Shown here: in pieces, positions 1 to 14,225 of the stretch
Position numbering within the stretch: position 1 is the stretch's first letter
Layout of the letters: each line of letters opens with the position of its first letter
Assembly (NCBI GenBank): GCA_026874595.1
Contig: CM049306.1
Span: 78,026,142 to 78,090,141 of the forward strand
Origin: Sipunculus nudus
Taxonomy: Eukaryota > Annelida > Sipuncula > Golfingiida > Sipunculidae
Length of the DNA stretch: 64,000 nucleotides
Direction: 5' to 3'
Program-made: the position numbers and the translations under genes
The notes under the pieces: model-generated
Databases searched by the model: none
What the model was told of the DNA's origin: nothing
What the model saw: the letters and a program-made list of their open reading frames with translations, nothing else

Positions 1-3000
1 ATAGGACATGGTAAAGTATTTGGCATACTGCTAAGAACTTTATTAGTTTAATTAAAAGACATTCACAAAAGACACTGGAATAATGACAACAACAAACATG
101 TGAGCTGAAACGTTTAATCTATTTATTAACAATTTACCTATGTTGTATGTATTCTTGAGCAGCACATTCGTTGACTGTTGTTATAGAATTACATTGAACT
201 CCAAGTTGTCACAGAGACTCCTAGCCCCGGAGCTGTGGAGTCATATTACTGCTGGCAAACACTTGATCAAACGTGCTGAATGGACAATTTTTTAAGTTGT
301 TGCCTCCAGTTGCACAGAACGGCATTCTTACTTATAACTACTCAAGTTTAATGCAATTTGTCGGTGCCGAAGACGAACCGTCTGACATTGAGCCAAGGAG
401 GCGTGATGCAGCAAGTGGACCACTAAGTCTAGAACAATGCAAAACTCGGTTTCCAAATGAGGACTATTTATGAGTGATGTATTTCGAAAATGAATATTGA
501 GATCATATTTTAGCCTTGTGTTTCTCAAGCAGGATCAAATGCAAACAGAAAAATTACGGCAAACTTTGCATTCCATGTATACTCAACAGTGAAACGTTGT
601 GCAGGTTGAACATATGTATTATAAACTAAAAATATATATAACGAATAAGCTGTCAAACGTAGTGAATATTTGGCATGACTTTGACTATAAAGTTACTTAT
701 TCCTAAGCTGATATCAGTGAGTGTTCAACTCTGTCTTTTTTCTTTTGCTCATGAGTTGGGCTAGATCTCCAACACGGCTAAATTTGCAAAAATGACATGA
801 TCAGAGTAATACCTGTAGTCACAGGTGATAGATTATCAACTGGTATTTATTTTTAAACTCGACTTAATTTTCAAGATAGTGAGAGTTAGCTATTCCGTGC
901 AATTGTTCGGGGCTTGAAGATTACTAGATTTACCTCTGAAGGGAGGATCATGATATTTGTAATTTTGTAACTGAACATGATGATATCTTCGATGCATTTT
1001 GAAGGCAAGATACTAAATATGCAAAATATACCAATAATGCAGGGAAAAAAAAAAGTTAACAATTACCTCTTAATTGAAGACCAAGTTGAAATAAGAGGTA
1101 TATATCATTATCAGCATTTCAATCAATACAATAAATATATCATTTCTTATATATTTTATATCAGCATGTCTGTGCGATTGGATGTAACAAACAAAACTTA
1201 AACCAGTTGTTGCATTGAAAATGGATATAAAATGTATATATTTACTGTTATGACATTGCATAAGGTAGCCCGGACCAAAAGAATGCTAGTGGTAAATAAC
1301 CTACATTCAGTGCCAGGAGCAAAATACAATATTATGGGCAACTTTATAATTCAACTAAATTAAAATAATGCAGATTAATGGATGTATTGAAAGAAAACCT
1401 TCTAAGATGTGTAAACTAACATCTTATCGTTTGTGAATGTGAACTAATAGCAGTAGCTGAGCCAAGAAATAAGAAAAAAAAAATATTCGGTACAAAAAAA
1501 AAAAAAAAAAAAAAAAACAGCGCTGTGTTTTTAAAGGAAAGCCTAAAATAGGAAAAGCATTCTATGTATACGGCACACTAAATATTCAGGGGCACGTCAT
1601 TCCAAAATGCACAAACAGCATAGAATAAAACAGTTTTAATTATTCAAAACGTGATCTCGGTCTCGCGTTGTGCTTTATTTATCAAATACGTGTGAAGGGT
1701 TGGAATTCATTTATATACACATTCACAGGTCATAACCTATTACGGTAACATTTTTACTACTGGATATTCATCAAGCCAAGACATGCTTTAATATCTATAA
1801 GGCAAAAAAAAAAAATCATATACTCTGGATATGCAATGCCTAAGGGAATTGCTGTGGTGTTTTATCGTCTTCAACAGACTGAACAGACAAGCATCCGTGG
1901 ACGGCAGGGTAAACAGACAAGTATAAGTGGTATACGTTTCTTATAAATTATTTTAAACGGGTACTACCTACCCTAATACCTCTATTAAGTAATTGATAAA
2001 CCGCTCATCTGCACTGTTTCTTTACGCGTAATGAAGCTAATGCTTTGCCTAACATTTGGAGGTATTAGAACCCTTCAATTACAAAAGCATTCATACCTCT
2101 CTACAGATGCATAATATTTTGACAAATTATTTTTTATAACACGGCTACGACATATCAGCATGTATTTTAGGATGTTGGACATGACAGTTGGGTACCCTTT
2201 CCGCCGTTTGCTCTGTGCAGATGAGCGGGATATTTCCGCGAAGTATGCAATCAAATGTTTGTATATATCAAGGACAAGATACTGTAAATACAAGGGAGCG
2301 TCACTGGAAAAATGGAATAGAACATAATATCTACAATTGTACCCTTGTTCTTACAGTTATATGTAGTTTTATCTGAAATGAAGTAACTTCTTCATGGTGC
2401 AGAGAACAAACAGCTGCTTTCAATTTCAACTAAATATAAAAGGAGGACGTCCAAAACCACATAAAGGACAAATGAATTCATATCTAATTACTATAGTGGC
2501 GTCAATTTATCTTCAAAGGGGGGAGGGACTCACAGGTGTGGTTTGGTAATTGGGGCATTTTTTTTATAAACACACATATAAAATATATTTATATACTTTT
2601 TATTGTCTGTGTGATAAATTTCAAAAATATAAGACATGAGTATCAGATTTAATAAAATAAGATATTATATTTCCAGTATTCTTAATCAAGTTTAGATATA
2701 TAATATTTTAAAATAAGCTCAACTATTAAACCAGAGTCTATATTTTGTATTATTAATATATTTCATTTTCAATACACAAACAGTCTCTAAATAGCAGGGC
2801 GGATTACATTGACCACCTCCCTTGCTATAACGTGGGAGGTGGGATATATACCCCCATCTTGCCTGTAATGACGCCCATGGATATCTATAAACCGAAGCAC
2901 ATAGTTATGTAAATAGTAGGCTGGCTGTCTCATTAGTACCCTGAATAAGGTGCTCACCAAACCATAACTGCTGATGTATATTACAATGATTTCCAGGTTA

Positions 3001-4189
3001 AAAATGCTACTAATTAAACAGATTGAAGATATTATCAAGGTATGCTCTTAGATCCAAAATCCAAAGGTTTGTTTTACATGTGAATGTGACTGGCTTGGGA
3101 ACTTTCTTCCAGTGAAACTGACCCTCAAGGTAAATGTTGCTAATATGTCACGTAATCGTATTAGAATTTTTAAGACGACATATGTAGCTGTTTGCAGAAT
3201 AAAATGCGAGCAATTTGTCGAACTGAGATTGAATTGAAGTCCACTTGCTATGTATAATTCCCGCCATCATGGTTTGCTATATTCACTGTTTTCGTTTAAT
3301 GTAACAGTTTGGTCAAGCAACCTACGTGTATTACCGGTACCCCCTTTTGTTGATGACGCATTTAGAATACAATCAATGAGTAACCATTGTCCTGAAATTG
3401 TAGCAATTCTATTCAAGCATTCTTCCTTATGTGCTGATGACACAAAGAGGGACATTTTCTTTTAGACATGCTCGACGATGTGCCCATGGATGATGCTTGT
3501 ATCTTTGAGACAATGTTCATTGTTCATATCTTGCTTTTATATCTAGTACTCCAGCGATGGTGTTACCGAAAATTGATTGAAAGCACTTTCTGGGTAGTAA
3601 CCAAAGCTATGCACACTTTAAACACAATCTCTTGAACCCGTAGCATCAATTTTAACCTAGTATTTAATGTTATGATTACTAAATAGGGCAATTGGGAATA
3701 AAAGTAAACAAAACTGTGAATGTGTTAATTCAACAATATCTTGAACCCAAAGCTGAACATTAATATCTCATTTTGTATATTACAACAAGAAAACTAAACA
3801 GGATAGTTTTTAATTTCAATATCGTAAACCTGTTTTAAATTTAGGATGACGCGGTTTATTTATACCTATATTGTTTAGCAATAATTTTCTGGAAAAGTTC
3901 TTTAAGTTTCGGGGGAAAGGTCATAAGCCAGCCATGCCAATCTCACGTGAAGATAGGCCAAGGACATCGATAAAAGCCATGACATTGAAAATAGTGGAAC
4001 TGCAAAAAAAGTTCATCAATCGATATCTGTAGAGCAGATGCTGCCTGAAGCAACTTTTCAGGAAAATACCACTTCAAAAATATTACCTAAAAACAACCGA
4101 TGATCGATTATCACTCAATCATTTTATTTACGATCTGCATGAACATTACCGTGACCAAACGAAACAAAAGGAATAATCGGGGACACACA
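1..4189. other. AT-rich stretch without a supported gene
   Basis: Only short ORFs without recognisable domains occur. A run of A lies at 1495-1517. I see no transposon termini or RNA gene. The stretch is left of the duplicated segment. Confidence 0.4.
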
Positions 4190-6779
4190 ACTGGATTCTG
4201 ACCTTATAAAGGTGTTACATGACGATCGGTTAGATTTTGTTACACATTATGGTAGTTCGGGGCCTGTATCTTAATAATCTGATGCTACTTTGACATCCTT
4301 GAGAAATCTATTGAACGGTTAACAATTTTTAATTCGAAAAAAATCTATATAAAAACAGAGAACTTTGCTTATTATCTGATAAATCCTAAGCTCAACATGT
4401 TTATGGATTGTGTGTTAGGTACGCCAGATTCATTAACTTTTTTTTACTTTATCTTAATTTACAAAAAAAAAACTGAAATAACTTAAATTTGCGCATTTTC
4501 AAATATTGCCTTACTTTGACCTTGCCTTTTTAACTGTAAGTACTATTATTTTGATTTTCATATGATGCATACACATGAATTAAGGTTTTAAAATAGAAAC
4601 TTTTACACTAGGCTATTGTCCGTTTCACCACTTGCTGTCCAGCTGTTTTTTTAAATCTTCTTAAAAGGTTATATTTTTCAATAAATTCCTAGAAATCTAC
4701 ATACTGAAAAGAGACAACTTAATATGACAAGAATTTTACAACAAATTCCCAGTTTATGTTTCACAACATTTATGTCACTTTACAATGATCTGGCAGAAAT
4801 GATGTGTCTCCACATGGGTAGCTATATTTGTTTTAGCTGCCTGTACTTTTTAGAGTGTATCATGCAGTTAGCAGCTGTCAACTGATGCTTTTTTTTTCAT
4901 GTGACCAATGGCCTTGACCGTCATACGTGGGTCTGGTATGTTGTAAAATGTAGACTGATTTCTCATATTTTCAAATAATTCTGTTCCTTAAGCAAGATGT
5001 ATGGTAGGTATTTATTTACCTTATGGAAATTTAGGTTCTTCAGACCTCTATACTCATATTTCTTCCCTTGAAATGTAATTAATAACACTTTTCATAGTAA
5101 AAACAGGCGCACATGAGGGGACGAAATGAACTAAAGTTATAGGTTCAGCAGTCGAGTAAGTTTGGTGATGTGGACATCATATTACGTAACAAAGAAAAGA
5201 TGTGTTTGGTATTTATGCACAGAGCGGAGCTTGGATCAGCATTATAAATGTATGGCGCACTTGGTACAACTGAAAATCCATAAATGGAAAGTACAATGGT
5301 TTATTAAAAATGAATGAGAGGAAACGTAACGATTACCTTGATTTTATTAAATACAACATATTGTACAATACTTGTGGAACAACACACACACAGGTACTTA
5401 AGGAGGAAAAATCGTAAATACATTACATTACTTACTTACATTTAATTCTACAACATACAATGGACAACAACTTACATAGACGCTAAAACGGACAAGACCC
5501 ACAAATAAACGTATATATATATATAAAATAAGTTGTTGAACTTTGTTGTCCCTTTTTGGCCCCCCCCCCCGAGAATTCTGTTTCTTAAGTTGGTATGGAC
5601 CTCATTTACACCCAGGTTACATGATTCCCCAGCGGCAGCCTGCATGCAACCCAAACGTTGACTTTTGATTAACTGAAGACGCTTTGGTGGTAGTACAAGC
5701 TATTGGTTTCGCGACGATTATAGTATATGCAGGTGCAAACGCCATTTCTGACAGTACTTTTTCATTTTCTACTTCTTGTCGAAATGTCATTTTTCCGAAG
5801 TGAGACTAAGTGACATTGATCTGTTGGGAAAAGAATAATACATATTACATTTACTGTTGACGTAGGTGTGTTAATGCAGCAGTTATTAATAAGAGGCTGG
5901 TTTTACTCGGAATTTTGTCTTTGCGTCCGTCATGATGGCTTGACAGCTGTATGTGAATCGGTGCAATAAGGCTGGAAGGAGGTAACTCATGTAATTCATT
6001 TTGTGTAAAAACCTTTTTTTTCTTCATTATTTAGTAAATTTAACAGAACCATATAAGCCTCTAATGTAAAATACTATTTTGATCCGATCCTGAGAATGAG
6101 TGTACTATTATGACTTGCATCCGGACTCACAGGCCCCTATCAGTAATTGTAGAAGGTCTGAGTGTCATGCTGTCATGGCAAATGATTCTCGAGGTCTGCT
6201 TAATTAGCAGCTAATCTTAAATAAAAAAACACCCACATATATATGAGCATGAACCTTAAATATTTCCATCAATGCATCCATAAATGTGCTCCCTAATTAA
6301 GCCACCTGAGTCATATATCTTCAAGTTTTAATTATAACTATTATTAATTATAAACTTATATTAAACACAATATTATACAAAAAATATTAATGCTGGTAAA
6401 GTATCTTAGCATATTATATATAAACATATTATATACCGTTTATAATTACAAATAAAAAAAAACACTGCATAAAAACACATGTTAATAATTAATAAATAAT
6501 GATGAAAATAACGGTAAAACAACATATTATATTTATACTATTGCTCAAATACAATGCTGCCTGCTCCGAACAAAAACATCCGAATATAACAAAGTTATGA
6601 AGCTCAGCTGACCAGTATGATGTTACGATCAGATGAGGGGCTAGGGAGGGATAACAGTTATAATTGCTATTATTTTACGGTCTAAAAAAAGAGAAAATAC
6701 GGGGAAAACATTAAGTATTATAGTATTAAGTATTATAACTAAGGACTATAAGTAAATAAGTAATACATTAAGTATTATA

Positions 6780-7460
6780 ACTATCAATCTTCCGCAAATG
6801 ATGAAACTAGTTATGAACACTAATCACGTATATTTTCAAGTAAATCGATTTAACCATAGTTGAAAAAAATATTGCTATAACTTTTTTATTTGGCAGTCTC
6901 AAAAATAGAAAGAAGATATCTGAAAAAGATAAATATACATGTGCCGCCAGCAGTCTTCCGGGACTGATACAACTAGACATGACGACCAATTAACATTAAC
7001 ACCAACTGATTCAACTGCTGTCATTTGACTGTCTTTAAATGAGAGAAAAATATGTGAACATTAAAATAAAATACAGAATGCACCAAAAGTCTTCAACAAC
7101 GGATAAAACTTGTCCTGGTTATAAACATGCCAGGTTTCAGGACACTAGATGAAACCGCAGTTGAAAAACTGACACCATTGCTGTTAATTAGCAGTCTCAC
7201 AAATACATGTAAAATGTGGAAGAAGAAAAAAAATACTAATGCCACAAATCTTTTTCTCGCTGATACAACCGGTCATGATCAATAAACATTCCATGTTACA
7301 GAACACTAGATGACACCACAGGGGAGAAAGGCGCATGACTACAGTTAATTGACGGCTTCAAAAACAGAGGAAGAATGTGTAAATAAATAATATTAATAAT
7401 TATGGCGTCATTTGTCTTCATCAATTGATGAAGTGTTTATGGTTAATGTGAAAAGCAAGA
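6780..7460. repeat. Degenerate repeats of about 140-150 bp
   Basis: Related phrases recur roughly every 140-150 bp: a CAGTCTTCC-like segment, GATGAAAC/GATACAAC, ACACTAGATGAAACC, then a GAAAAACTGACACC-like and CAGTCTCA-like end. Copies lie at about 6790, 6950, 7090, 7240 and 7400. The same family appears at 28800-29290 and, inverted, around 57900-59300. Confidence 0.55.
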
Positions 7461-8327
7461 TTTATCTCAATCGATTCATTTATTATTAATATATTGGAGA
7501 TACTAGAGCAAATTGTACTAATAAATATTTCTTGGAGTGCAAACACACCCTCTATCTCAGAGAATATAGCTCGCAGTGACCTTATTTTAGGTTTGCAAGA
7601 ATATGTTATAAGTTTAACTGATTTCTGTTATCAAATGGATGCCCGGAAAGTCGGACAGGCAACAGACGGACAAAGAATGATCGCTACAGCTGGGCATGAC
7701 TGAAAGGCAGGTGAGGTAAACATGTATAAAATAGTATGAAATCTAAAAACAATTGAAGGTTTATGTGCTCATGACAGAGTCTAATCATTTTTTACGTGCG
7801 GCTTATAAAAAAAAGTATGTAACGTCAGTGGAACCGGTGTCGTGTACACGGGTTTACATGATTAATAATTACCTATATACGTGTATTTGAGTATATATCC
7901 TTCTATATTTTATGGTATAAAGTAAATGCATTCTATAACAAAGTTAAATATATAGTGTGCCTCCGAGCAGAAAGGTATATGTGTACCTATACAGTCACGG
8001 AACGGACCGCAGGGAAAGAACACTTCGGGCGTGGCCACGAAACATTGAGATATCTACACCTATATATGCACTACAGTCGTTCCTTATCCTCTTAGCTTTA
8101 ACCGCCGTTTTGTGTAGCAAGATTGTCGGGGATTCACCACTAGGTCTGGCACAAGTTTATGATTATTTTATAAAATCAATGTGTGCGTGGTGTCATTGGT
8201 TTATAACTAAGAACTGCGATCACAACAAGTGTGTGTACAGAAAAATACTGGCGTTACTCGTGATTCCTGTGTACAGAATTTTTCTGGGAACTATGGCATG
8301 TACGCAGGTGAACTATAAGAATTTTCA

Positions 8328-8574
8328 CCGGCTTTTGTAGCTCAGGGGTACAGTGCAGAACTCAAAGCCGGGAGATCGTGGGTTCGAAGCGAAATTTTCA
8401 TGGTCGGCCCCAACAAGGTTAAACACAAGGTAGACACCGGGCCATGGTGATACCGGGATACAAAATAAGATGATATGCAGCGAGTGCTACCGCCCTGCCA
8501 AGTTGTCCTAAACCGAGAATTGAAACACTGTACATGTAATGTAAAAAATTAAGGCGGTTACCTCAACAAATTAA
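8328..8574 (+). mobile_element. tRNA-derived SINE in the copy A flank
   Basis: The A box TAGCTCAGGGGTAC (8338-8351) and B box GGTTCGAAGC (8381-8390) are followed by a body containing GACACCGGGCCATGGTGATA. This body also matches the minus-strand SINE at 23765-24105. The copy B flank reads across this point without it (about 30440), so the insertion followed the duplication. A (TA)n run at 8575-8593 forms the tail. Confidence 0.7.
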
Positions 8575-9055
8575 ATATATATATATATATATACTGTGAG
8601 AATATTCAGTTGCTGCAGACCGAGGTTCTCAAGTCTCAAGTGGTAAATCCCCTTTGTCCTGACTCCAGATCAAATTATTCCAATAATTATGGTAAAAATT
8701 AAAAAAAAAAACAAATATGATGAGACATATTTACAATAAGAGGTAAAAATAATGTACAGCTAAAATTCTCAAAAAGGTGTGAACATTTATGTAAAAGTAT
8801 AAAAATATATTATATTTTTTATCAAATGTTTTTATAAGTATATATAAAGCCGTATTTGCATACTCAACAAAGATATGTATTTAGACAGCTGCATCAGGCA
8901 TGTAACACGCTCTAAATTAGAAAACATTTCATTAAGCGTGGGAAGTTCCATGAACGGTTATTCAAGGGTAAGGATGTGGGATCAATATGAAATATTCTCC
9001 ACTCTTTTAAGGCGATCATACTATCATTCGTGTAACAGAGGTAATCTCTGTCACA

Positions 9056-9357
9056 TTATTTATTTGGTTCCCCTTTCCGCTTAATCGTAACGATTGTCAT
9101 GTTTTCACCTTGAAACCTGGCTTTGCCGGAGACAGGAAGCTGGTCACATATGTCATCTATCAGGTCCTCGTCGTCGCTATAGCAACTCAGGTCCTTCAGT
9201 TGAAGGAATTTATCCAGTTCTGACTTGAACAGTGAGTGACACGTGCTCCTTTTCTCATGCTCAACCTTCACTTTGACCCAGCAAGAACGACCCCGGGAGG
9301 CGGAGCCACCGCATACCGGACAGAGGCCGTCCACGTTAAGCCTCTTGTTGTAGCATC
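9056..9357 (-). CDS. Copy A exon 7: zinc ribbon and C-terminus
   Basis: The acceptor is GTGACAG|GA and the stop is TAA. The exon starts GCYNKRLNVDGLCPVCGG. With C417 of exon 6 this makes C-x4-C-x10-C-x2-C, like the RPA70 DBD-C ribbon, where C-N-K-K also follows the second ligand region. A WVKVKVEHE strand and a helical, acidic region follow, and the protein ends in basic KRKGEPNK. Eleven of 99 residues differ from copy B, and the last 30 are nearly invariant. A short hairpin (ACAGAG/CTCTGT) lies just past the stop. Confidence 0.78.
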
Positions 9358-12300
9358 CTGTCACAAACATATATTTTCATAAGTTCTTGATCTTTATCTA
9401 AGACTTGACATATAAAAGCCAAGATGAGACCTTTATTATGGATTTTTTATAACAACTCTTTTGAGCCTTGGAGGGTCCTGTTCTGTGCTTATATGCCCTT
9501 TAGACCCTTTTATAAATCAAAACCTGTTTGTCCAGGAGCTTTCATGTATCAAGAAGGGACCAAAATACATGATTTGAAATAAAGCAATGAAAGAAGACAT
9601 TACTTAAATTTATTAGTATGTGTCTGAATATATCAGTTTTTCCACATGCAATTAACTTACTGAGCATTACACCAGGTGTACGCACATAATGTATAATAAA
9701 ACCACTTTATCAATATTTGGAAAATCTCAGAGACAAAAACTGTCCACTCAAAATACAAATATACTGTTATATTATACGAATAGATGATATCTATATGTTA
9801 CAAGAAAACACCTTCATAAAAATACTTAAGATTAAATGTTAGACAACTCTCATACTGAAGTATACAGTAATCATGAAATTAATTAACACCGTTTTCTATT
9901 AAACATGAATGATTTAAAGCCATATAATACTTACCTCGTCGGGTACAACAGTCATATATTGCTCCTGTAGCAATGGCGTAGATTTTCATATCAACATTAC
10001 TTTGGTCATCAAAATCAGGGTCTTCAATCGAGACAGAGCCTTCCAGGCGTAAGAGGTCTGGGCATTCACCTGTGTCTGTAATTATCTATAAACAAACGTT
10101 TAAGTTTCAGAACATACTATAAATGGCCTTTAACATAGTGGTTTGACATTTCCTGTTTCATCTGAGGACTGAGTTGCATCAGTTTCCCTTTAAAGTGTTT
10201 CTAATGGAAATTGTATTTTGTATTCAGAAAACACATTTTATTTACTACATATTTATATAAAAAATCATTTATATGCAACACTTCATTTTTATACATTATT
10301 TATGAGACTAAATGAAGACCCCATGTAAAGATTGTTACTGATCAAGGATTGTATTTCTTTGGCCAATCAGTATATACCCTTTAAAAGACTGTCAATAGTT
10401 AGCACTCTGGTATATTTGGCCAACCCATCATTTTGTAGTGCTTATATCACCCTGTGTTTTCGGTAATTAATGGTTTCTATAAATCAAGCGGTTTCAGGAA
10501 ACGTTCCGTTTAATATTCAGCACACATGACAGTCTTTGCATGTGAGAGGCATGACATTGCGTGTTGATGATAAAAACACGAGTGGTAAAATTTTCTATCA
10601 ACTTAAATGAATATGCTTGTCATATGACAACGATTACTGCAAAACATTATTAACCTGCCGCATCCTGTATTTCTATATATAAATGTGAATGAGAGGAAAA
10701 CTTCTTACTATCGAGGTATTGCCATTTCCTCTAGATATCTAATCCTGCAAACACAACTGCGACCCCCTTAACTGACCTTTGAGCGACTCACCTTCCGAGT
10801 TCCAGACCCAGTTTTAGATAATAAGAAACAGCACGTGTGTTTTTATGATAAACCTTACAGAGTGTCTTTGTGAAAAATTCTTTAAACTAACCTTTATCTC
10901 GCTCTGGGTTGTTGTACCGAGTGACATCTCCGATGCATCGCCTGTCCTTGCATACACATATGATGCATCTATGCACTGCCCCACGGTGTAGTTCTTGTAA
11001 GCGTCATCAGCGAATACCGCAAGTTTCACTGGTTTCATACCTGGTGTGTCAATTAACGCCAGATGGCGTACAGGTAGTTCCCCATCCTTCACATACTTAA
11101 CGGGAGAAATCTGCATCAGACGATATGGGACTCAAAATATAGATATTCCTTGTAAGTTGACAGACAAACTGTTTTGGGTAAGGCCATAAGGCAATTGTAT
11201 ATGGCTTGATAGAGATGCGTTTACGTATACTGTCTTTACTGGATGATATAGGATATATATGGTAAGATATAACAGACAAAAAAGTCCTCCGGGAAAAACT
11301 TTATCAGCCCTCTTGATTTGAGGGTTTTTTTCTAGACAAGTAATTATTCAGTTTTTTATGCAAAACCTGAAGAGAAAGACAGACACTTAGTGTATTAGAC
11401 ACACAGTGTATTGCCTTGAGCAGTGGGTAAGTACGACCCGCAAATCAAAGGCATACCTTTGTGATCTTTCCTCTGATATGACTGGAGTTCAGAGCTTCGA
11501 TGGCTCTGTTAAGGCTTCTTTTAAAGTTTTCTTCAATAATGCGGGGAAATTCGGCATCTGCTTGTCTCTCGACCTCTTTCGGTATAATGATCGATGGTAT
11601 TCTGCAGATGAAAGACCGATCCACAGTCACAAACACCTCGGCTTTGCGAACTACGTTCTCAAAGTTGTAACATTTACCAGGTTTAACCACACCATATTGA
11701 CTGGTTTGGTAGACACGGATATCTGCGACTCCTGTTGCATCACACATGGTCACTGTGAAGAAGAATATCGATACACCTGTGTTTCCCTGGTAAGACTCCA
11801 CCTCTGATTTCTTCATGATCTTCCCGGCGAGTGTGTACCAAGATTTCCCATCATCCCCAAGGGCGCTGGATATGTTATGAGTGACGGGATCGGTTGTACC
11901 CTTGAAATATTATACATTTTATATGTGACGGTTTATAAATAAAGAACGTCAATAACTTAGTGCTCATAAAAACGTTAATTTCATTATCATTCAGGTTCAA
12001 AATATCTATGTAAAAGTAAATAAGACGTCTTCAAGCGCTAGCAGACGCAAAATCGGTCAAGACATAAAGCATGATTAAGAAGCATTTTGTTTTGTTCCAA
12101 ACGATGGTAAGATTAATGAGTTTCGAAATTCCGGGTAGAACTTTGAACCCCACCATATATGGGGCCATATACCACATTTAATTCTGACGCCTCGACAAAT
12201 TCTCTTGGAGAGCAAATGATGTTAATGAACAAAAGCATGCCAAATGAGATGTTTATAAATTGGTGAAGCCAATTCCAGAATTTCGGGGTGATGAAACCAA

Positions 12301-14225
12301 GAGGACGTTCAGCAAATTCCATAAGACATTTTGTCGCAAGCACCGTAGACAAAGGCCGACAGGTTGTTTTTTCTGACAAATAAGGTGGCAGTGAGCCATC
12401 GGAATGAAATAAGGTAAAAATAAACTTGAATGTTTTTATAAAGGGGCAATTGACGGTTAGCCTGGAGAGCTGTGTGAGTAGGAGCGTGACATGCTTACTT
12501 TTACGCATTAAAGCACGAGGCGCGCAGCATTATTTTAACACTCCACAGCCGGTAAAGCTTATAAGACTAGCAGGTCTTGTGTGTACATGGCTCAGTTGCA
12601 ACATCTGCTGAGAGGAACCGCCAACTGCCGGTAAATCCTGTAATCATGGTTCTTTGACCGTCGCAGACACGAGGACAGCCAACCCTGCACGACTTGGCAG
12701 CCGGTAATGCTTATAAGACTAGCAGGTCTTGTGTGTACATGGCTCAGTTGCAACATCTGCTGAGAGGTACCGCCAACTGCCGGTTAATCCTGTAACCATG
12801 GTTCTTTGACGTTCGCAGACACGAGGACAGCCAACCCTGAACGACTTGGCAGCCGAAAAAGCTTATAAGACTAGCAGGTCTTGTGTGTACATGGCTCAGT
12901 TGCAACATCTGCTGAGAGGTACCGCCAACTGCCGGTAAATCCTGTAACCATGGTTCTTTGACCGTCGCAGACACGAGGACAGCCAACCCTGGACGACTTG
13001 GCAGCCGAAAAAGCTTATAAGACTAGCCGGTCTTGTGTGTACATGGTTCAGTTGCAACATCTGTTGAGAGGTACCGCCAACTGCCGGTAAATCCTGTAAC
13101 CATTGTTATTTGACCGTCGCAGACACGAGAACCGCCAACCCAGGAGGGCTTGGCAGTCGGTAAAGCTTATAAGACTCGCATGTCTTGTGTGTATATGGCT
13201 CAGTTGCAACATCTGCTGAGAGGTACTGCCAACTGCCGGTAAATCCTGTAACCATGGTTATTTGACCGTCGCAGACACGAGAACCGCCAACCCAGAAGGG
13301 CTTGGCAGCCGGTAAAGCTTATAAGAGTCGCAGCTCTTGTGTGTATATGGCTCAGTTGCATCAACTACTGAGAGGTACTGCCAACTGTCGGTAAATCCTG
13401 TAACCATTGTTCTTTGACCATCGCAGACACGAGAACAGCCAACCCAAGAGGGCATGGCAGCCGGTAAAGCTTATAAGGCTTGCATGCCTTGTGTGTATTT
13501 TGCTCAGTTGTTACACCTACTGAGAGATACTGCCAACTGCCGGTAAATCCTGTAACCATGGTTCTTTGACCGCCGCAGACATGAGGAAAGCCAACCTAAG
13601 GTCGCCAAGTCTGAAAAAAGGGGCCGTAAAACAAAAAGCCACGCAAAGCATGTCGAGAAACCTGGGCATAGATACAATGTAACAATATATGAACTCACGT
13701 AAAGAGGTGTTTCCATATGCGCGTATATGCGTATATGCGTGGAAAATAGCTTATATGATTTGAAACTGGAGTGTTTCCAAGTGTCAGTCAGCGTATATGC
13801 GTACTAGTATGTCCGTATATGCGTGAAAATTGCTACATGAGCGATTTTCACACATAGGGTTGCGTGAACTCTGGGATTCAGGGTAAAATGACGTCACTTC
13901 AGTTATTTCATTACAATAACTTAGCAAAGAAATACAAAGTTTCAACTCGAAAGTGTTAGGAGTCATGTGGTACTCATATGGGCCCAATCTGAATGGCTAC
14001 TGAGACATGTAATCATGACTGCCCAAGTAAACAATATGAGCACTCATCAGGAATATTTAATAATCTTACATTGAAAGAACAGGTTTCTTCATGGCAATCG
14101 TATGGGTCGTACATTGGTGATTTTGTAGGCCAGCCTGTAGTGTTCAGCTTATGGCCGTTCATTGAAGCTCCAATCACTATGGTGTCTCTCTGAGACTGTG
14201 AGCCACTCTTCAAGATTGCATCTAC

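Larger units (their letters stand above)
4190..9055. other. 3' flank of copy A, part of the segmental duplication
   Basis: Many blocks match 27090-30918 in order, for example GGCCTGTATCTTAATAATCTG at about 4262 against the matching sequence at about 27170, and GGAGCTTGGATCAGCATT at 5226 against 27606. No conserved ORF links the two copies. The flank contains degenerate repeats at 6780-7460 and a SINE at 8328-8574. Confidence 0.6.

Noticed and set aside
7957-8340. 127-aa plus-strand ORF
   Set aside because: The homologous sequence near 30.1-30.45 kb in the copy B flank is not open, the start lies in non-coding flank, and the end runs into a SINE.
12545-13605. Hammerhead or other known self-cleaving ribozyme in the tandem array
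   Set aside because: I looked for the CTGANGA and GAAA core on both strands and did not find it in the right arrangement.
12545-13605. CRISPR-like array
   Set aside because: Units are contiguous 152-bp repeats without unique spacers, and the genome is eukaryotic.
12744-13716. Overlapping minus-strand ORFs of 60-80 aa with similar sequences
   Set aside because: They are readings of the 152-bp tandem units. The period is not divisible by three and no domain is recognisable.
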